A DNA stretch of 64,000 nt from Ancylobacter sp. IITR112 (GCF_041415945.1 NZ_JBGCUS010000001.1:4372501-4436500); one strand, 5' to 3'; shown: positions 14,325 through 25,301, numbered from the stretch's first letter. Program-made: numbers and translations. The notes: a model not told the origin generated them from the sequence alone.

Positions 14325-17300
14325 TCACTCCGCCGCCGCCCGCGCGGCGCGGCACTGGGCGAGCAGGGCGCGTAGCGCGGCCGGGCGCACCGGCTTGTTC
14401 AGCACTTCCATCTCCGTCGCCTTGGCCCCATCGCGCACACGCTTGGAGCGGTCGGCGGTGATCAGCACCGCCGGCAGGCTCTGGCCGAGTTTCCAGCGCA
14501 ATTGCTTGGTGGCCTCGATGCCGTCGCCGCTGTCGAGATGGTAGTCGATCAGCAGCACGTCGGGCTGGCTGCGCCGCTCGCGCAGCATGGCGAGAGCTTC
14601 TTCAACCCCCGGGGCCTTCAGCACCTCGCAGCCCCAGCCGCTGAGCAGCGTCTCCATGCCGTCGAGGATGGCGGGGTCGTTGTCGATGCATAGAACGCTG
14701 AGGCCCTGAAGCGTCGCCAGCGGCGCCGCCGCGCGTGGCGAAGGCGTCTCGCGGGCGGGCAGGGCCGGGGCGGCGGGCAGTTCCACGATGAACGCCGAGC
14801 CTTTGCCGGGAGTCGAGGCCAGGGTGATGCTGTGGCCGAGCACGCGGGCGATGCGCTCGACGATGGAGAGGCCGAGACCCAGCCCGCGCGCCACCCGCGC
14901 GCCTTCGTCGAGGCGCTGGAACTCCTTGAAGATGATCTTCTGCTTGGCCGGCGGCACGCCGACGCCGGTGTCCAGCACCTCGATGCGCAGCTTTCCGCGC
15001 CGCCGCCGCACCCCCACCAGCACCCGGCCGCGCGGCGTGTATTTGATGGCGTTGGAGACGAGGTTCTGCAGCAGCCGGCGCAGCAACCGGCGGTCGGAAC
15101 GCACGGCGGCCGAGCTTGGCACGAAGGTGAGGCGCAGGCCCTTTTCCGTCGCCATCGGCGCGAATTCGACATCGAGCTGGCGGAAGATCTCGTCGAGCCG
15201 GAGCGCGGCGAATTCCGGCTTGTGCGCGCCGGCATCGAGGCGGGAAATGTCGAGCAGCGCGCCGAGAATTTCCTCCACCGCTTCAAGCGAAGCGTCGACA
15301 TTGCGGGCAAGGCGGGCGTCGTCGCCGGCCTCTGCGCGCTCGACCAGGCTGGTGGCGTAAAGCCGCGCGGCGTTCAGGGGCTGCAGAATGTCGTGGCTGG
15401 CGGCGGCGAGAAAGCGGGTCTTGGAGATATTGGCCTCGTCCGCCTCGGCTTTCGCCTGGGCGAGCTGGGCGTTGAGGTTTTCCAGCGCCTTGGTGCGCTC
15501 GCGCACCCGCCGTTCCAGCGTCTCATTGGCGCGCTCCAGCGCCTCCGCGGCTTCCACGCTGGGGGTGATGTCGGTGAAGGTCACCACCACCCCGCCATCG
15601 GGCATGGTGCTGACGCGCACTTCCATCACCACCCCGCGCGGGGCGAGGCGTTCCTGAAAGGCGACGTTGCGGCGTGCATAGCGCGAGAGCTTTTCGCGCA
15701 CGATCTCCTCCACCGGCCCGGGGCCGAACTGGCCGGCCACGGCGTTGAAGCGGATGATCTGGTCGATGCCGATGCCGATGCGCAGGATTTCCGGCGGCAG
15801 GTCCAGCATCTCGCCGAATTGCCGGTTCCAGGTGACGAGCCGCAGGTCGCGGTCGAACACGGCGATGCCCTGGCGCACATGATCAAGCGCGGTCTGCAGG
15901 ATTTCGCGGTTGTACTGGATGGCGGCGGAGGCGTCGTCGAGCAGCTTCAGCGCCGCCTTGGTGGAGACGGTACGTTTCCGCAGCATCAGCGACAGGACGA
16001 GACGCGAGGAGGCCGCGCCGATGGCCGAGGCGAGCAGGTGCTCGGCATAGCGGATGAGCTGGAAATCCGCCTCGCGCCCCGGTTCCAGCGACACGCCGCG
16101 CATCGCCGCCACGCTTTCGAACGAGGCGCGGGTACGCTCCTCGCCGAGATAGCGCGCCACGGTGGCGATGAGTTCGCCCACCGTCACCGGCGAGCGCCAC
16201 AGCCGGAAGCTGGGGGCGGAGGGGGCATGGTCGCTCTGCACGAACACGCTGGCCTGCAGCCGTTCGATCGGGGTCGGCCGGCGGAGCATCGAGACGGCGA
16301 AGAACACCAATACGTTGACGGTGAGACTCCACAGAACGCCATGCACCAGCGGGCTCGCCTGCACGCCGAGCAGCGCCTGCGGGCGCAGGAAGGCGAGGCC
16401 GAACGGGCCCTCGCTCACCAGCGCCGGGCTGAACAGTCCGGCATCGACCAGATTGGGCAGCAGCAGCGTATAGGCCCAGAGCGCGATGCCCGCGGCGATG
16501 CCGGCCAGCGCGCCCAGCCCGGTGCCGCGCCGCCAGACGAGGCCGATGAACAGCGCCGGGCCGAACTGGGCGACGGCGGCGAAGGACAGCAGCCCGATCT
16601 GGGCAAGCTGCGCCTCGCCGGTCACGCGGTAATAGAGATAGGCCAGCAGCAGGATGGCGAAGATGGCGATGCGCCGCACCAGCAGCAGCCGGTGCCCCAT
16701 ATCGACATGATCGGGCACCACACCGCCGCGGCCGGCCTCATCGCCTTCCGGCAGCCGTCGGCCGCGCACCATCAGCGGCATGAAAATGTCGTTCGACACC
16801 ATGACGGCGAGCGCCACCGTCTCGACGATCACCATGGCGGTGGCGGCGGACAGACCGCCGACAAAAGCCACCAGGGACATGACCTGCGCTCCGGCCGAGA
16901 GCGGCAGGGTGACGACATACATGTCGCCGTCGATGAAGCCGGGGGGGAAGGCGACGAGGCCGGCGACGGCGATGGGGATGACGAACAGGTTGATGAGGAC
17001 GAGATAGAGCGGGAACAGCCAGCGCGCGGTGCGGATTTCATGCTCGGAGGTGTTTTCCACCACCGCGACATGGAACTGGCGCGGCAGCAGCAGGATGGCG
17101 AGCGCCGAGAGCAGCGTCATCGCCGCCCAACTGCCGAGCGTGAAGCCATCGGTCAGTACCGGCAGCACGCCCTTTTCCGCCGCCTTGTCGAACAGGTCCC
17201 ACGGGCCGGCGAACATGCCGAAGACGACGAACAGCCCGACGGCAAGGAAGCTCACCAGCTTGACGATGGATTCCGTCGCCACCGCCAGCATCAGCCCTTC

Positions 17301-17864
17301 CTGATGCTCGGTCGCGTCGATATGACGGGTGCCGAACAGCACCGCGAACACCGCCATCGCCACCGCGACGGTGAGCGCGAGGTCGCCGACCAACGGGTAG
17401 TGCAGCCCCAGCCCCTCGAAATCGCCGAGCATGGCGAGCAGCGCGGCCGACACCGCCTTGAGCTGCAGCGCGATATAGGGCAGCGAGCCGACAATGGCGA
17501 CGCCCGCCACCAGCGCCGCTACCCCCTGGCTCTTGCCATAACGGGCCGCGACGAAATCGGCGATGGAGGTGATGTTCTGCGCCTTGGCGAGCCGCACCAG
17601 CCGCAGCAGGAACGGCGTGCCCAGCGCGAAGATGAGGATCGGGCCGATATAGATGGTGAGGAAGTTGACGCCCTGGGTGGTGGCCAGGCCGACCGAGCCG
17701 AAAAAGGTCCAGGAGGTGCAGTAGACCGCCAGCGACAGCGAATAGATATAGGGCCGCCCCTCGCGCCCGCGCCGCGGCAGGCGCCGGTCGCCGAAGCTCG
17801 CCACGGCGAAGAGGAAGCCGATATAGACGAGCGCGACGGCGATGATGGACCATGCCTGAAGCAT
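14325..17864 (-). CDS. Sodium:solute symporter-like hybrid sensor histidine kinase (CrbS/MxtR type)
   Basis: A 1179-residue membrane kinase. The first 500 or so residues form an SSF-type (solute:sodium symporter) domain with about 13 membrane helices, starting [19 protein letters not shown] and including [22 protein letters not shown] region ([18 protein letters not shown]) and a coiled coil follow, then the HisKA domain with the phosphoaccepting His near residue 824 ([20 protein letters not shown]), an ATPase domain ([29 protein letters not shown]) and a C-terminal receiver with Asp near 1108 ([13 protein letters not shown]). I start it at 17864 because GGGAGA precedes this ATG. Such kinases (CrbS, MxtR, CbrA) sense small organic acids or amino acids; the ligand here is unknown. 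Confidence 0.9.
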   Translation of the reverse strand: MLQAWSIIAVALVYIGFLFAVASFGDRRLPRRGREGRPYIYSLSLAVYCTSWTFFGSVGLATTQGVNFLTIYIGPILIFALGTPFLLRLVRLAKAQNITSIADFVAARYGKSQGVAALVAGVAIVGSLPYIALQLKAVSAALLAMLGDFEGLGLHYPLVGDLALTVAVAMAVFAVLFGTRHIDATEHQEGLMLAVATESIVKLVSFLAVGLFVVFGMFAGPWDLFDKAAEKGVLPVLTDGFTLGSWAAMTLLSALAILLLPRQFHVAVVENTSEHEIRTARWLFPLYLVLINLFVIPIAVAGLVAFPPGFIDGDMYVVTLPLSAGAQVMSLVAFVGGLSAATAMVIVETVALAVMVSNDIFMPLMVRGRRLPEGDEAGRGGVVPDHVDMGHRLLLVRRIAIFAILLLAYLYYRVTGEAQLAQIGLLSFAAVAQFGPALFIGLVWRRGTGLGALAGIAAGIALWAYTLLLPNLVDAGLFSPALVSEGPFGLAFLRPQALLGVQASPLVHGVLWSLTVNVLVFFAVSMLRRPTPIERLQASVFVQSDHAPSAPSFRLWRSPVTVGELIATVARYLGEERTRASFESVAAMRGVSLEPGREADFQLIRYAEHLLASAIGAASSRLVLSLMLRKRTVSTKAALKLLDDASAAIQYNREILQTALDHVRQGIAVFDRDLRLVTWNRQFGEMLDLPPEILRIGIGIDQIIRFNAVAGQFGPGPVEEIVREKLSRYARRNVAFQERLAPRGVVMEVRVSTMPDGGVVVTFTDITPSVEAAEALERANETLERRVRERTKALENLNAQLAQAKAEADEANISKTRFLAAASHDILQPLNAARLYATSLVERAEAGDDARLARNVDASLEAVEEILGALLDISRLDAGAHKPEFAALRLDEIFRQLDVEFAPMATEKGLRLTFVPSSAAVRSDRRLLRRLLQNLVSNAIKYTPRGRVLVGVRRRRGKLRIEVLDTGVGVPPAKQKIIFKEFQRLDEGARVARGLGLGLSIVERIARVLGHSITLASTPGKGSAFIVELPAAPALPARETPSPRAAAPLATLQGLSVLCIDNDPAILDGMETLLSGWGCEVLKAPGVEEALAMLRERRSQPDVLLIDYHLDSGDGIEATKQLRWKLGQSLPAVLITADRSKRVRDGAKATEMEVLNKPVRPAALRALLAQCRAARAAAE

Positions 17865-18037
17865 GCATTCTCCCGGCGGCGTGGGGCTCAACCCTTATGC
17901 GCCGCGCCCGCCCGCTCCGGCAAGATGGGTGCAACGGTGCCGCCGCCGGCAAGGCGGGGTTGCCGGGACCTGCCCGGCGTATCACAGTGGCGCGGCCGGA
18001 GGGCGCGCATTCGAGGTCGCCTGAGATCGGAGGTGGT

Positions 18038-18466
18038 ATGAGCAAGGTTCTCACGGAATTCCGCGAGTTCGCGGTGAAGGGCAATGTGGTGGATCTCGCC
18101 ATCGGCGTGATCATCGGTGCCGCCTTCGGACAGATCGTGTCGTCGATCGTCAGCGATCTGTTCATGCCTCTCGTCGGCGCGGCTTTCGGCGGGCTCGACT
18201 TCTCGAATTATTTCCTCGGCCTCTCCTCCGAGGTGACCGCCACCTCGCTGGCGGCGGCGCGCGAACAGGGCGCTGTCTTCGCCTATGGCCACTTCCTCAC
18301 CGTGGTGATCAATTTCCTCATCATCGCGTGGATCCTGTTCCTGGTGGTGAAGGGCATCAACCGGCTGCGGCGGAAGGCGGCGGATGAGCCGCCGCTTCCG
18401 GCACCGCCGACCAAGGAGGAGGTGCTGCTCACCGAAATCCGCGACCTTCTGGCGAAGAAGGTCTGA
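18038..18466 (+). CDS. mscL: Large-conductance mechanosensitive channel MscL
   Basis: The 142-residue protein has the typical MscL layout: amphipathic N-terminus ([20 protein letters not shown]), first membrane helix [27 protein letters not shown], a short periplasmic loop, second helix [23 protein letters not shown] and a charged C-terminal helix [17 protein letters not shown]. It forms a homopentameric tension-gated pore that releases solutes on hypo-osmotic shock. The ATG at 18038 follows a GGAGGTG ribosome binding site. The gene starts about 170 bases from the divergent hybrid kinase. Confidence 0.97.
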   Translation: MSKVLTEFREFAVKGNVVDLAIGVIIGAAFGQIVSSIVSDLFMPLVGAAFGGLDFSNYFLGLSSEVTATSLAAAREQGAVFAYGHFLTVVINFLIIAWILFLVVKGINRLRRKAADEPPLPAPPTKEEVLLTEIRDLLAKKV

Positions 18467-18563
18467 TCGCGCTTAATCTCGGCATACGTCCTCTCATCGG
18501 GAGGGCTGTGAGGATGCCGCAAGACCGGGTAGAAGCGCGCAGTTCCCGCGAGTGCCGAGTCCT

Positions 18564-19139
18564 ATGACCACCTTCACCCGCCTTGCCATTCCCGACGTGG
18601 TTCTCGTCCAGCCGGTCCGCCATGGCGATGATCGCGGCTATTTCTGCGAGACCTACAAGAAGCCGCAATTCGACGCCTTCGGCCTCGACATCGCCTTCGT
18701 GCAGGACAATGAATCGCTTTCGCGCGAGGTGGGCGTGGTGCGCGGCCTGCATTTCCAGACCCCGCCAATGGCGCAGGCCAAGCTGGTGCGGGCGGTGCGC
18801 GGCGCTATCTTCGACGTGGCGGTGGATATCCGCCGAGGCTCGCCGACTTTTGGCCGCTGGGTGGCCGCGACGCTGACGGCGGCCAAGGGGGAGCAATTGC
18901 TGGTGCCGCACGGCTTCGCCCATGGCTTCTGCACGCTGGAGCCCGACACCATCGTCGCCTATAAGGTCGATGCGCCTTACTCGCCGCCGCATGATGCCGG
19001 CATACGCTGGGACGACCCGGACCTCGCCATTGACTGGCCGGTGGCGGCGGGGGCGGCGATCCTGTCGGGCAAGGACCGGGCGGCCCCTCTGTTGCGCGAC
19101 TATGCGAGCCCGTTCACCCTTGAGCCGGCGGGGGCGTGA
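18564..19139 (+). CDS. rfbC: dTDP-4-dehydrorhamnose 3,5-epimerase
   Basis: A 191-residue cupin-fold epimerase with family motifs [20 protein letters not shown] (catalytic His), [26 protein letters not shown] and [12 protein letters not shown]. It converts dTDP-4-keto-6-deoxyglucose to dTDP-4-keto-rhamnose, the third step of dTDP-L-rhamnose synthesis. The ATG at 18564 starts the conserved region. It is the first gene of an rfbCBDA operon; rfbB follows four bases after the stop. The product would feed rhamnose into lipopolysaccharide or exopolysaccharide, but no glycosyltransferase is in view. Confidence 0.96.
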   Translation: MTTFTRLAIPDVVLVQPVRHGDDRGYFCETYKKPQFDAFGLDIAFVQDNESLSREVGVVRGLHFQTPPMAQAKLVRAVRGAIFDVAVDIRRGSPTFGRWVAATLTAAKGEQLLVPHGFAHGFCTLEPDTIVAYKVDAPYSPPHDAGIRWDDPDLAIDWPVAAGAAILSGKDRAAPLLRDYASPFTLEPAGA

Positions 19140-19143
19140 GATC

Positions 19144-20208
19144 GTGAGTGTTCCCGCCCAGCGCGTTCTCGTCACCGGCGGCGCCGGCTTCATCGGCTCG
19201 GCCGTCGTGCGCCGGCTGGTGCGGCAGGGCCGGCAGGTGCTGACCTATGACAAGCTGACCTATGCCGGCAATCTCGCCTCGCTGGGCGAGGTGCATAACC
19301 TGCCCGGCCACAGCTTCCTTCAGGCCGATATTTGCGACGGCCGCGCGTTCCGCGCCGCGCTGGCGGAGTTCCGGCCCGATCTGGTGATGCACCTCGCGGC
19401 CGAGTCGCATGTCGACCGCTCCATCGACGGGCCGGGCGACTTCATCCGCACCAATATTGTCGGCACCTACACGCTGCTGGAAGAGACGCTGGCCTATTGG
19501 CGCGCCCTCGACGGCGCTACGCGCGGGCGTTTTCGCTTCCACCACATCTCGACCGACGAGGTCTATGGCACGCTGGGGGCGGAAGGGCTGTTCCGCGAGG
19601 ACACGCCCTATCAGCCGAACTCGCCCTATTCCGCTTCCAAGGCGTCATCCGACCATCTGGTGCGGGCCTGGTTCCACACCTATGGGCTGCCGGTGGTGAT
19701 GTCGAACTGCTCCAACAATTACGGGCCCTATCACTTCCCGGAAAAGCTGATCCCGCTCACCATCCTCAACGCGCTGGAAGGCGCGCCGCTGCCGGTCTAC
19801 GGCAAGGGCGAGAATGTGCGCGACTGGCTCTATGTCGACGACCACGCGGCGGCGCTCGACCTCATCGCCACGCGCGGCCGGCTGGGCGAGAGCTACAATG
19901 TCGGCGGCAATAATGAGCGGCGCAATATCGACGTGGTGCGCACCATCTGCGCCATCATGGACCGCGTGGTGCCGGATGCGAAAATCGGCCCGCGTGAGGG
20001 GCTCATCACCTTCGTCACCGACCGCCCCGGCCATGATGCGCGCTACGCCATCGACGCCAGCAAACTGACCACCGAACTCGGCTGGGTGCCGGCGGAAACC
20101 TTCGAGAGCGGCATCGAGAAGACGGTGCGCTGGTATCTCGACAATCCCGGCTGGTGGGAGCCGCTGAAGGCGCGCTACGCCCGCCAGCGCATCGGGCTCG
20201 CCACATGA
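19144..20208 (+). CDS. rfbB: dTDP-glucose 4,6-dehydratase
   Basis: A 354-residue short-chain dehydrogenase family enzyme. The NAD-binding motif [16 protein letters not shown] is at the start, followed by [16 protein letters not shown], the catalytic region HISTDEVYG and the YxxxK motif [11 protein letters not shown], plus [13 protein letters not shown] typical of RfbB. It removes water from dTDP-glucose to make dTDP-4-keto-6-deoxyglucose. I start it at GTG 19144, which follows the rfbC stop by four bases; the longer in-frame extension upstream overlaps rfbC and has no homology. Its stop overlaps the rfbD start (ATGA). Confidence 0.97.
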   Translation: MSVPAQRVLVTGGAGFIGSAVVRRLVRQGRQVLTYDKLTYAGNLASLGEVHNLPGHSFLQADICDGRAFRAALAEFRPDLVMHLAAESHVDRSIDGPGDFIRTNIVGTYTLLEETLAYWRALDGATRGRFRFHHISTDEVYGTLGAEGLFREDTPYQPNSPYSASKASSDHLVRAWFHTYGLPVVMSNCSNNYGPYHFPEKLIPLTILNALEGAPLPVYGKGENVRDWLYVDDHAAALDLIATRGRLGESYNVGGNNERRNIDVVRTICAIMDRVVPDAKIGPREGLITFVTDRPGHDARYAIDASKLTTELGWVPAETFESGIEKTVRWYLDNPGWWEPLKARYARQRIGLAT

Positions 20209-21092
20209 CACGTCTTCTGCTCCTCGGCGCCGGCGGGCAGGTCGGGCGCGAAATCGCGTCGCGGGCGGCGGGCGCCGGTCATGAGCTGGTGGCGCTCGAC
20301 CATGCCGGGCTCGACATTACCGACGCCGCCGCGCTCACGCGGGCGCTGGCCACCGCCCGGCCGGATGTCGTCATCAACGCCGCCGCCTATACCGCGGTGG
20401 ACCGCGCCGAGAGCGAGCCTGAGCGGGCGCATCTCATCAATGCCGTCGCGCCGGGGCTGATCGCGACCGCCTGCGCCGAGCAGGGCGCGGCGCTGGTCCA
20501 CCTGTCCACCGACTATGTGTTCGACGGCACCAAGCAGGGCGCCTATGTCGAGACCGATCCCGTCGCCCCGCTCGGCGTCTATGGCGCCAGCAAGGAAGAG
20601 GGCGAGCGGGCGGTGCGCGCGGCGCTGGCGCGCCATCTGATCGTGCGGACCTCATGGGTCTATGGCATCCATGGCGCCAACTTCCTCAAGACCATGCTGC
20701 GGCTCGGTGCGGAGCGCGAGCGGCTGACCATCGTCGCCGACCAGCACGGCTGCCCGACCGCGACGGCCGACATTGCCGACGGCCTGCTCGCCGCCGCGCC
20801 CCTTCTCGCCGCCGGCACGCTGGCGCCCGGCACCTATCATCTCGCCGGCAGCGGGGCGACGACATGGTTCGACTTCGCCACCGCGATACTGGAGCGGGCC
20901 GGCCTGCACACCGGCCGCCATCCCGAGATCGTGCCGATCACCACCGCGGACTACCCCACCCCGGCCCGCCGCCCGGCCAATTCCGAACTGTCGAGCGACG
21001 CCTTCGCGCGGGCGAGCGGCTTCCGCGCGGCGCCGTGGCAGGAGCGGGTGGTCGAGGTGGTCGACGCCCTGCTCGCTTCGCCCGCAGCTTGA
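20205..21092 (+). CDS. rfbD: dTDP-4-dehydrorhamnose reductase
   Basis: A 295-residue reductase with the N-terminal nucleotide-binding motif [13 protein letters not shown], the [14 protein letters not shown] block, [20 protein letters not shown] and the catalytic [12 protein letters not shown]. It uses NAD(P)H to reduce dTDP-4-keto-rhamnose to dTDP-L-rhamnose, the last step of the pathway. The ATG at 20205 overlaps the rfbB stop in an ATGA junction, showing translational coupling. Confidence 0.97.
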   Translation: MTRLLLLGAGGQVGREIASRAAGAGHELVALDHAGLDITDAAALTRALATARPDVVINAAAYTAVDRAESEPERAHLINAVAPGLIATACAEQGAALVHLSTDYVFDGTKQGAYVETDPVAPLGVYGASKEEGERAVRAALARHLIVRTSWVYGIHGANFLKTMLRLGAERERLTIVADQHGCPTATADIADGLLAAAPLLAAGTLAPGTYHLAGSGATTWFDFATAILERAGLHTGRHPEIVPITTADYPTPARRPANSELSSDAFARASGFRAAPWQERVVEVVDALLASPAA

Positions 21093-21114
21093 GTGCACAG
21101 GAACACGGACGCAC

Positions 21115-21987
21115 ATGAAGGGCATCATCCTCGCCGGCGGTTCCGGCACGCGGCTTCACCCGATCACGCTGGTGGTGTCGAAGCAGCTTCTGCCGGTCTA
21201 CGACAAGCCGATGATCTATTATCCCCTCACCACGCTGATGATGGCGGGCATCCGGGATATTCTGGTCATCACCACGCCGCATGACAGCGCGCTGTTCCAG
21301 AAGCTGCTGGGCGACGGCGCGCAATTCGGCCTATCGCTCAGCTATGCGGTGCAGGAAAGCCCGCGCGGACTGGCGGACGCCTTCATCGTCGGGCGAGACT
21401 TCATCGGCGACGATCCCGTGGCGCTGGTGCTGGGCGACAATCTGTTCTTCGGCCACGGCCTGCCGGAACTGCTCGGCAAGGCGGCGGCGCGCGAGACCGG
21501 CGCCACCGTGTTCGGCTACCCCGTCAAGGACCCCGAGCGCTACGGCGTGGTCGAGATGGGGCCGGGCGGCAAGGTGATCTCGATCGAGGAAAAGCCGGCC
21601 GTCCCGCGCTCCAATCTCGCCGTGACCGGTCTCTATTTCTACGACAACCGGGTGGTGGAGATCGCCGCCGGGCTGAAACCCTCGCCGCGCGGCGAGATCG
21701 AGATCACCGACGTCAACCGCGCCTATATGGAGGGGGGCGAACTCGACGTGCTGATGATGGGGCGCGGCTTCGCCTGGCTCGACACCGGCACGCCGGAATC
21801 GCTGATCGAGGCGGCGCAGTTCGTGCAGATCCTGGAAAGCCGGCAGGGGCTGCGCATCGCCTCGCCCGAGGAAGTGGCCTTCCGTGCCGGCTTCATCGAC
21901 GCGGCGCAACTGAGGGCGCTCGGCGAGGCGCAGAAGAAATCGGCCTATGGCGCCTATCTGCTGCGCCTCGCGGAAGAAGCGGGGTGA
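21115..21987 (+). CDS. rfbA: Glucose-1-phosphate thymidylyltransferase
   Basis: A 290-residue nucleotidyltransferase beginning [19 protein letters not shown], the sugar-nucleotide transferase signature, followed by [28 protein letters not shown] (metal-binding Asp) and [24 protein letters not shown]. It joins dTTP and glucose-1-phosphate to give dTDP-glucose, the first step of the dTDP-rhamnose pathway. It starts 22 bases after rfbD and ends the operon; the gene order C-B-D-A is common in alphaproteobacteria. Confidence 0.97.
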   Translation: MKGIILAGGSGTRLHPITLVVSKQLLPVYDKPMIYYPLTTLMMAGIRDILVITTPHDSALFQKLLGDGAQFGLSLSYAVQESPRGLADAFIVGRDFIGDDPVALVLGDNLFFGHGLPELLGKAAARETGATVFGYPVKDPERYGVVEMGPGGKVISIEEKPAVPRSNLAVTGLYFYDNRVVEIAAGLKPSPRGEIEITDVNRAYMEGGELDVLMMGRGFAWLDTGTPESLIEAAQFVQILESRQGLRIASPEEVAFRAGFIDAAQLRALGEAQKKSAYGAYLLRLAEEAG

Positions 21988-22090
21988 GCGGCGATCCATC
22001 GCTTTTCCTCATCATCGCTTCACCTCTTTGAATGAGGGCGCCCCGTGAGCCGGCTGTAGACTGGACACCCGCCCCTTGCCAGGTTTCCCC

Positions 22091-23305
22091 ATGTCCGCCG
22101 ACGCCGCACCCTTCCTGCCCTCGCCCTCGCTGCTCGACCATATCCGCCCGCAGGCGCTGTCGCTGCCGGAGAGCGGCATTGTCGAGGTGATGAATTACGG
22201 CCGCCGCAAAGAGGGGCTGATCCCGCTCTGGGCCGGCGAGGGCGATTTGCCGACCCCCGCCTTCATCAGCGAGGCGGCGACGCGGTCGCTGGCGGCGGGC
22301 GAGACCTTCTACACCTGGCAGCGCGGCATCCCGGAGCTGCGCGCGGCCATTGCCGGCTACATGCACCGGCTCTATGGCGTGGCGGACGATCCCGAGCGCT
22401 ATTACGTCACCGGCTCCGGCATGCAGGCGATCCAGGTGGCGCTGGCGCTCACCTTGTCGGCCGGCGAGGAAATCCTCATCCCCTCGCCCTCCTGGCCGAA
22501 CGCGGCGGCGGCGGCCGAGGTCGTTGGCGCGCGGCCGGTCTTCGTGCCCTTCTCCTTCGACGAGACGCGCGGCTTCTGGCTCGATCTCGATCGGCTGGAG
22601 AGCGCGGTGACGCCACGAACCCGGGTGATCTTTATCAACTCCCCGGCCAACCCGACCGGCTTCGTCGCGTCAGTGGACACGCTGCGCGGCGTGCTCGACA
22701 TTGCCCGCCGGCACGGTCTGTGGATCGTCGCCGACGAGATCTATGGCCGCTTCTTCTATGCGGCGGAGGAGGGTGGCCCGGCGCTGGCGCCCTCCTTCCA
22801 CGATGTGATGGCGGAGGACGACCGCATCCTCTTCGTGCAGACCTTCTCGAAGAACTGGGCGATGACCGGCTGGCGGCTCGGCTGGATCGAGGCGCATCCC
22901 TCGCTCGGCCCGGTGCTGGAAAACCTGATCCAGTATTCCACCTCCGGCGTCGCCGCCTTCATGCAGCGGGCGGGCGTGGCGGCGCTGGAGCGCGGCGAGA
23001 GCTTCGTCGCCCACCAGATCGAGCGGGCGCGGCGCGGGCGCGACATCGTGGCGAAGGGGCTCGCCTCCTCCAACCGCGTGCGCTTCGCCACGCCGCCGGG
23101 GGCGTTCTACATGTTCTTCGGCGTCGAGGGCGAGCCGGACATGCGTAACCTCGCGCTGAAGCTGGTGGACGAGGCCGGCATCGGCCTCGCCCCCGGCACC
23201 GCCTTCGGCCCCGGCGGAGAGAACTATATCCGCCTGTGCTTCGCCCGCGGCGAGGCGCAGATGGCGGAGGCAACCGAGCGGCTGGTGCGCTGGCTACAGA
23301 AATGA
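22091..23305 (+). CDS. Class I/II PLP-dependent aminotransferase
   Basis: A 404-residue fold-type I aminotransferase. Conserved blocks are WAGEGDLPTPAFISEAA, FYTWQRGIPELRAAIAGYM, the NPTGFVA loop, a IVADEIYGRFFY strand with the PLP-contacting Asp and Tyr, and the Schiff-base lysine in QTFSKNWAMTGWRLGWIEA. The C-terminal PGTAFGPGGENYIRLCF with the substrate-carboxylate Arg completes the fold. It acts on amino and keto acids in the cytoplasm; substrate preference cannot be read from the sequence. It is a single gene about 100 bases after rfbA and 78 bases before fixL. Confidence 0.9.
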   Translation: MSADAAPFLPSPSLLDHIRPQALSLPESGIVEVMNYGRRKEGLIPLWAGEGDLPTPAFISEAATRSLAAGETFYTWQRGIPELRAAIAGYMHRLYGVADDPERYYVTGSGMQAIQVALALTLSAGEEILIPSPSWPNAAAAAEVVGARPVFVPFSFDETRGFWLDLDRLESAVTPRTRVIFINSPANPTGFVASVDTLRGVLDIARRHGLWIVADEIYGRFFYAAEEGGPALAPSFHDVMAEDDRILFVQTFSKNWAMTGWRLGWIEAHPSLGPVLENLIQYSTSGVAAFMQRAGVAALERGESFVAHQIERARRGRDIVAKGLASSNRVRFATPPGAFYMFFGVEGEPDMRNLALKLVDEAGIGLAPGTAFGPGGENYIRLCFARGEAQMAEATERLVRWLQK

Positions 23306-23383
23306 GCTTCCGGCAGCGCCGACGCCGGCGAAATCGTGCAACGGCCGGTTGCGACGCGCGGGTGGCGGGAGCACACTGAAATC

Positions 23384-24559
23384 ATGAAGGATTTCGCCTC
23401 ACCACCGGCGCTGCCCACCGCTTCGCCCGAAACCGCGCCGCACCCGCCGACCGTGTCGGAGGCGCGGCTGCTGTCGGTGCTCGACACCGCCGCCGACGGC
23501 ATCATCGTCATCGACGAGCATGCGCGTATCCTGATCTTCAACAAGGCCTGCGAGCGCATGTTCGGCATCGCCGCCGCCGAGGCGGTGGGCCAGAACGTCA
23601 AGCTGGTGATGCCGACGGAATATGCGCGCCAGCACGACGCCTATGTCGGCAGCTATATCCGCACCGGGGTGAAGAAGATCATCGGCATCGGCCGCGAGGT
23701 GCAGGGCCGGCATGCCGACGGCACGGTGTTTCCCCTGGAACTCTCGGTCGGCGAGGCGGCGACGCCGGACGGGCGGCAGTTCATCGGCATTCTGCGCGAT
23801 CTGCGCCCGCGCAAGGAAAGCGAGCAACGGCTCGCCGATTTGCAGAGCGAACTCGTCCACCTCGCCCGCGTCTCCGCCATCGACGAGATGGGCGCCGCCA
23901 TCGCCCATGAGCTGAACCAGCCGCTGACCGCGCTGATGCTCTATCTGCAGGCGATCCGCCGCGCCCATAGCCGGGGTGTCGATATCGTGCAGGTGGTCGG
24001 CGACATTCTCGACAAGGCGGCGGGCGAGGCGGAGCGGGCCGGGCACATCATCCAGCGCATGCGTCAATTCGTGGAGAAGCGCGAGCCGGAGCGCCATGCG
24101 CGCGCGCTCGACCCGCTGATCGACGAGGCGATCGACCTCACTTTGCTCGGTCAGCGCCACCGCATCCGCATCGCGCGCGAGGCGGGCCAGAACCTGCCGC
24201 CGGTCTCGGTCGATCCGGTGCAGGTCCAGCAAATTGTGGTCAATCTGGTTCGCAACGCCATCGAGGCCGCCGCCGGCGCGCCCGATCCGGCGATCCGCAT
24301 CCGCACCCTCGCCAGCGATGGCAGCGTGCGGCTGGAGGTGCAGGATAACGGCCCCGGCATCGCGCCGGAGGCGCTGCCCAAGCTGTTCGAAGCCTTCGCT
24401 AGTTCAAAACGTCGCGGTATGGGGCTCGGCCTTGCGATTTCGCGGACGATCGCCCAGAACCACGGGGGAGACCTGTTGGTCGATCCTGGCGGCGATGGCA
24501 GGGGCGCGTGCTTCACGCTGGTTCTGCCGGCGGTGGCGGGGCCGGTCGAGGTCGGGTGA
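23384..24559 (+). CDS. fixL: Oxygen-sensing histidine kinase FixL (soluble haem-PAS kinase)
   Basis: A 391-residue kinase without membrane helices. The PAS domain (about residues 26-140) keeps the FixL haem features: the proximal His84 in ARQHDAYVGSY and Arg104 in IIGIGREVQGRHADGT, which in FixL couples oxygen binding to the kinase. The HisKA domain has phosphoaccepting His175 (IAHELNQPLTALM), and the ATPase domain has NLVRNAIEAA, DNGPGIAPEA and GMGLGLAISRTIAQNHGG. Under low oxygen it would autophosphorylate and pass phosphate to FixJ, 12 bases downstream. The ATG at 23384 was chosen because the upstream codons are unlike FixL. The soluble form resembles Bradyrhizobium FixL more than the membrane-bound Sinorhizobium one. 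Confidence 0.93.
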   Translation: MKDFASPPALPTASPETAPHPPTVSEARLLSVLDTAADGIIVIDEHARILIFNKACERMFGIAAAEAVGQNVKLVMPTEYARQHDAYVGSYIRTGVKKIIGIGREVQGRHADGTVFPLELSVGEAATPDGRQFIGILRDLRPRKESEQRLADLQSELVHLARVSAIDEMGAAIAHELNQPLTALMLYLQAIRRAHSRGVDIVQVVGDILDKAAGEAERAGHIIQRMRQFVEKREPERHARALDPLIDEAIDLTLLGQRHRIRIAREAGQNLPPVSVDPVQVQQIVVNLVRNAIEAAAGAPDPAIRIRTLASDGSVRLEVQDNGPGIAPEALPKLFEAFASSKRRGMGLGLAISRTIAQNHGGDLLVDPGGDGRGACFTLVLPAVAGPVEVG

Positions 24560-24571
24560 GGGGAGCCGTGA

Positions 24572-25189
24572 ATGGCACATCTGGGTGAGGTCTTCATCGT
24601 CGATGACGATGCCGCGGTGCGCGATGCGCTCTCGCTGGTTCTCAGCCTGGAGGGCTACCATGTGCGCGGCTTCTCCGACGGCGCGGCCTTTCTCGCGGTG
24701 GCGCGCGGCCATGTGCCCTCCTGCATCGTGCTGGATGTTCACATGCCCGGCCGCTCCGGTCTCGACATCCTCAAAGAACTGGAAGCCGACCGCTACCCGG
24801 CGCCGATCTTCATCATTTCCGGCCAGGGCGACATTCCCATGGCGGTAGATGCGATCCGTCACGGAGCGCTTGATTTCATCGAGAAGCCGTTCGACGCCGA
24901 CACGGTGCTGGAGCGGGTGCGCGACGCCATCGCCGCGCATGGACGGCGCGGCTCGGCCGAGCCGGGCGACCTGCTCACAGCCCACTTCCCCGGCCATGAC
25001 CTGCTCACCCCGCGCGAGCGCGAGGTGCTGGTGCAGATCGCCTCCGGCGCCTCCAACAAGGAAGCCGGGCGCACGCTGGGCATTTCCCCGCGCACCATCG
25101 AGGTGCACCGTGCCCGCATCATGGAGAAACTCGGCGCGAAGAACGCCGCCGATCTCGTGCGTATCGTGCTGAAGGACATGCGGGACTGA
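24572..25189 (+). CDS. fixJ: Response regulator FixJ
   Basis: A 205-residue regulator. The receiver domain begins VFIVDDDAAVRDAL, with Asp55 (CIVLDVHMPGRSG) as phosphorylation site and Lys105 in FIEKPFD. The C-terminal LuxR-type HTH reads LTPREREVLVQIASGASNKEAGRTL and TIEVHRARIMEKLGAKNAADLVRIVL. This is the classical FixJ arrangement and it follows fixL by 12 bases. Phosphorylated FixJ activates fixK transcription in low oxygen; the fixK gene is 590 bases further on. Confidence 0.95.
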   Translation: MAHLGEVFIVDDDAAVRDALSLVLSLEGYHVRGFSDGAAFLAVARGHVPSCIVLDVHMPGRSGLDILKELEADRYPAPIFIISGQGDIPMAVDAIRHGALDFIEKPFDADTVLERVRDAIAAHGRRGSAEPGDLLTAHFPGHDLLTPREREVLVQIASGASNKEAGRTLGISPRTIEVHRARIMEKLGAKNAADLVRIVLKDMRD

Positions 25190-25270
25190 TGGTTCCGCCG
25201 CCCGCCAGCGCTCGTCTATGGCAGGGCGGTCTACGCATCCCTACGAATTGCTGATGCCGGCGCTCTTTCT

Positions 25271-25290
25271 CACTGTCTTGGAAAACAGTG
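25271..25290. promoter_or_regulatory. Perfect inverted repeat before the lone receiver gene
   Basis: CACTGT (25271-25276) and ACAGTG (25285-25290) form a perfect 6-bp inverted repeat with an 8-base spacer. It lies immediately before a GGAGAG ribosome binding site and the proposed TTG start at 25302. It may be an operator or an mRNA hairpin near the initiation site. Confidence 0.45.
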
Positions 25291-25301
25291 GGAGAGAGCC
25301 C

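Noticed and set aside
14832..18041. 1069-residue open frame on the plus strand
   Set aside because: It is the exact antisense of the hybrid sensor kinase, has low-complexity composition (Arg, Gln, His, Glu) and no family motifs; GC-rich codon usage leaves such frames open.
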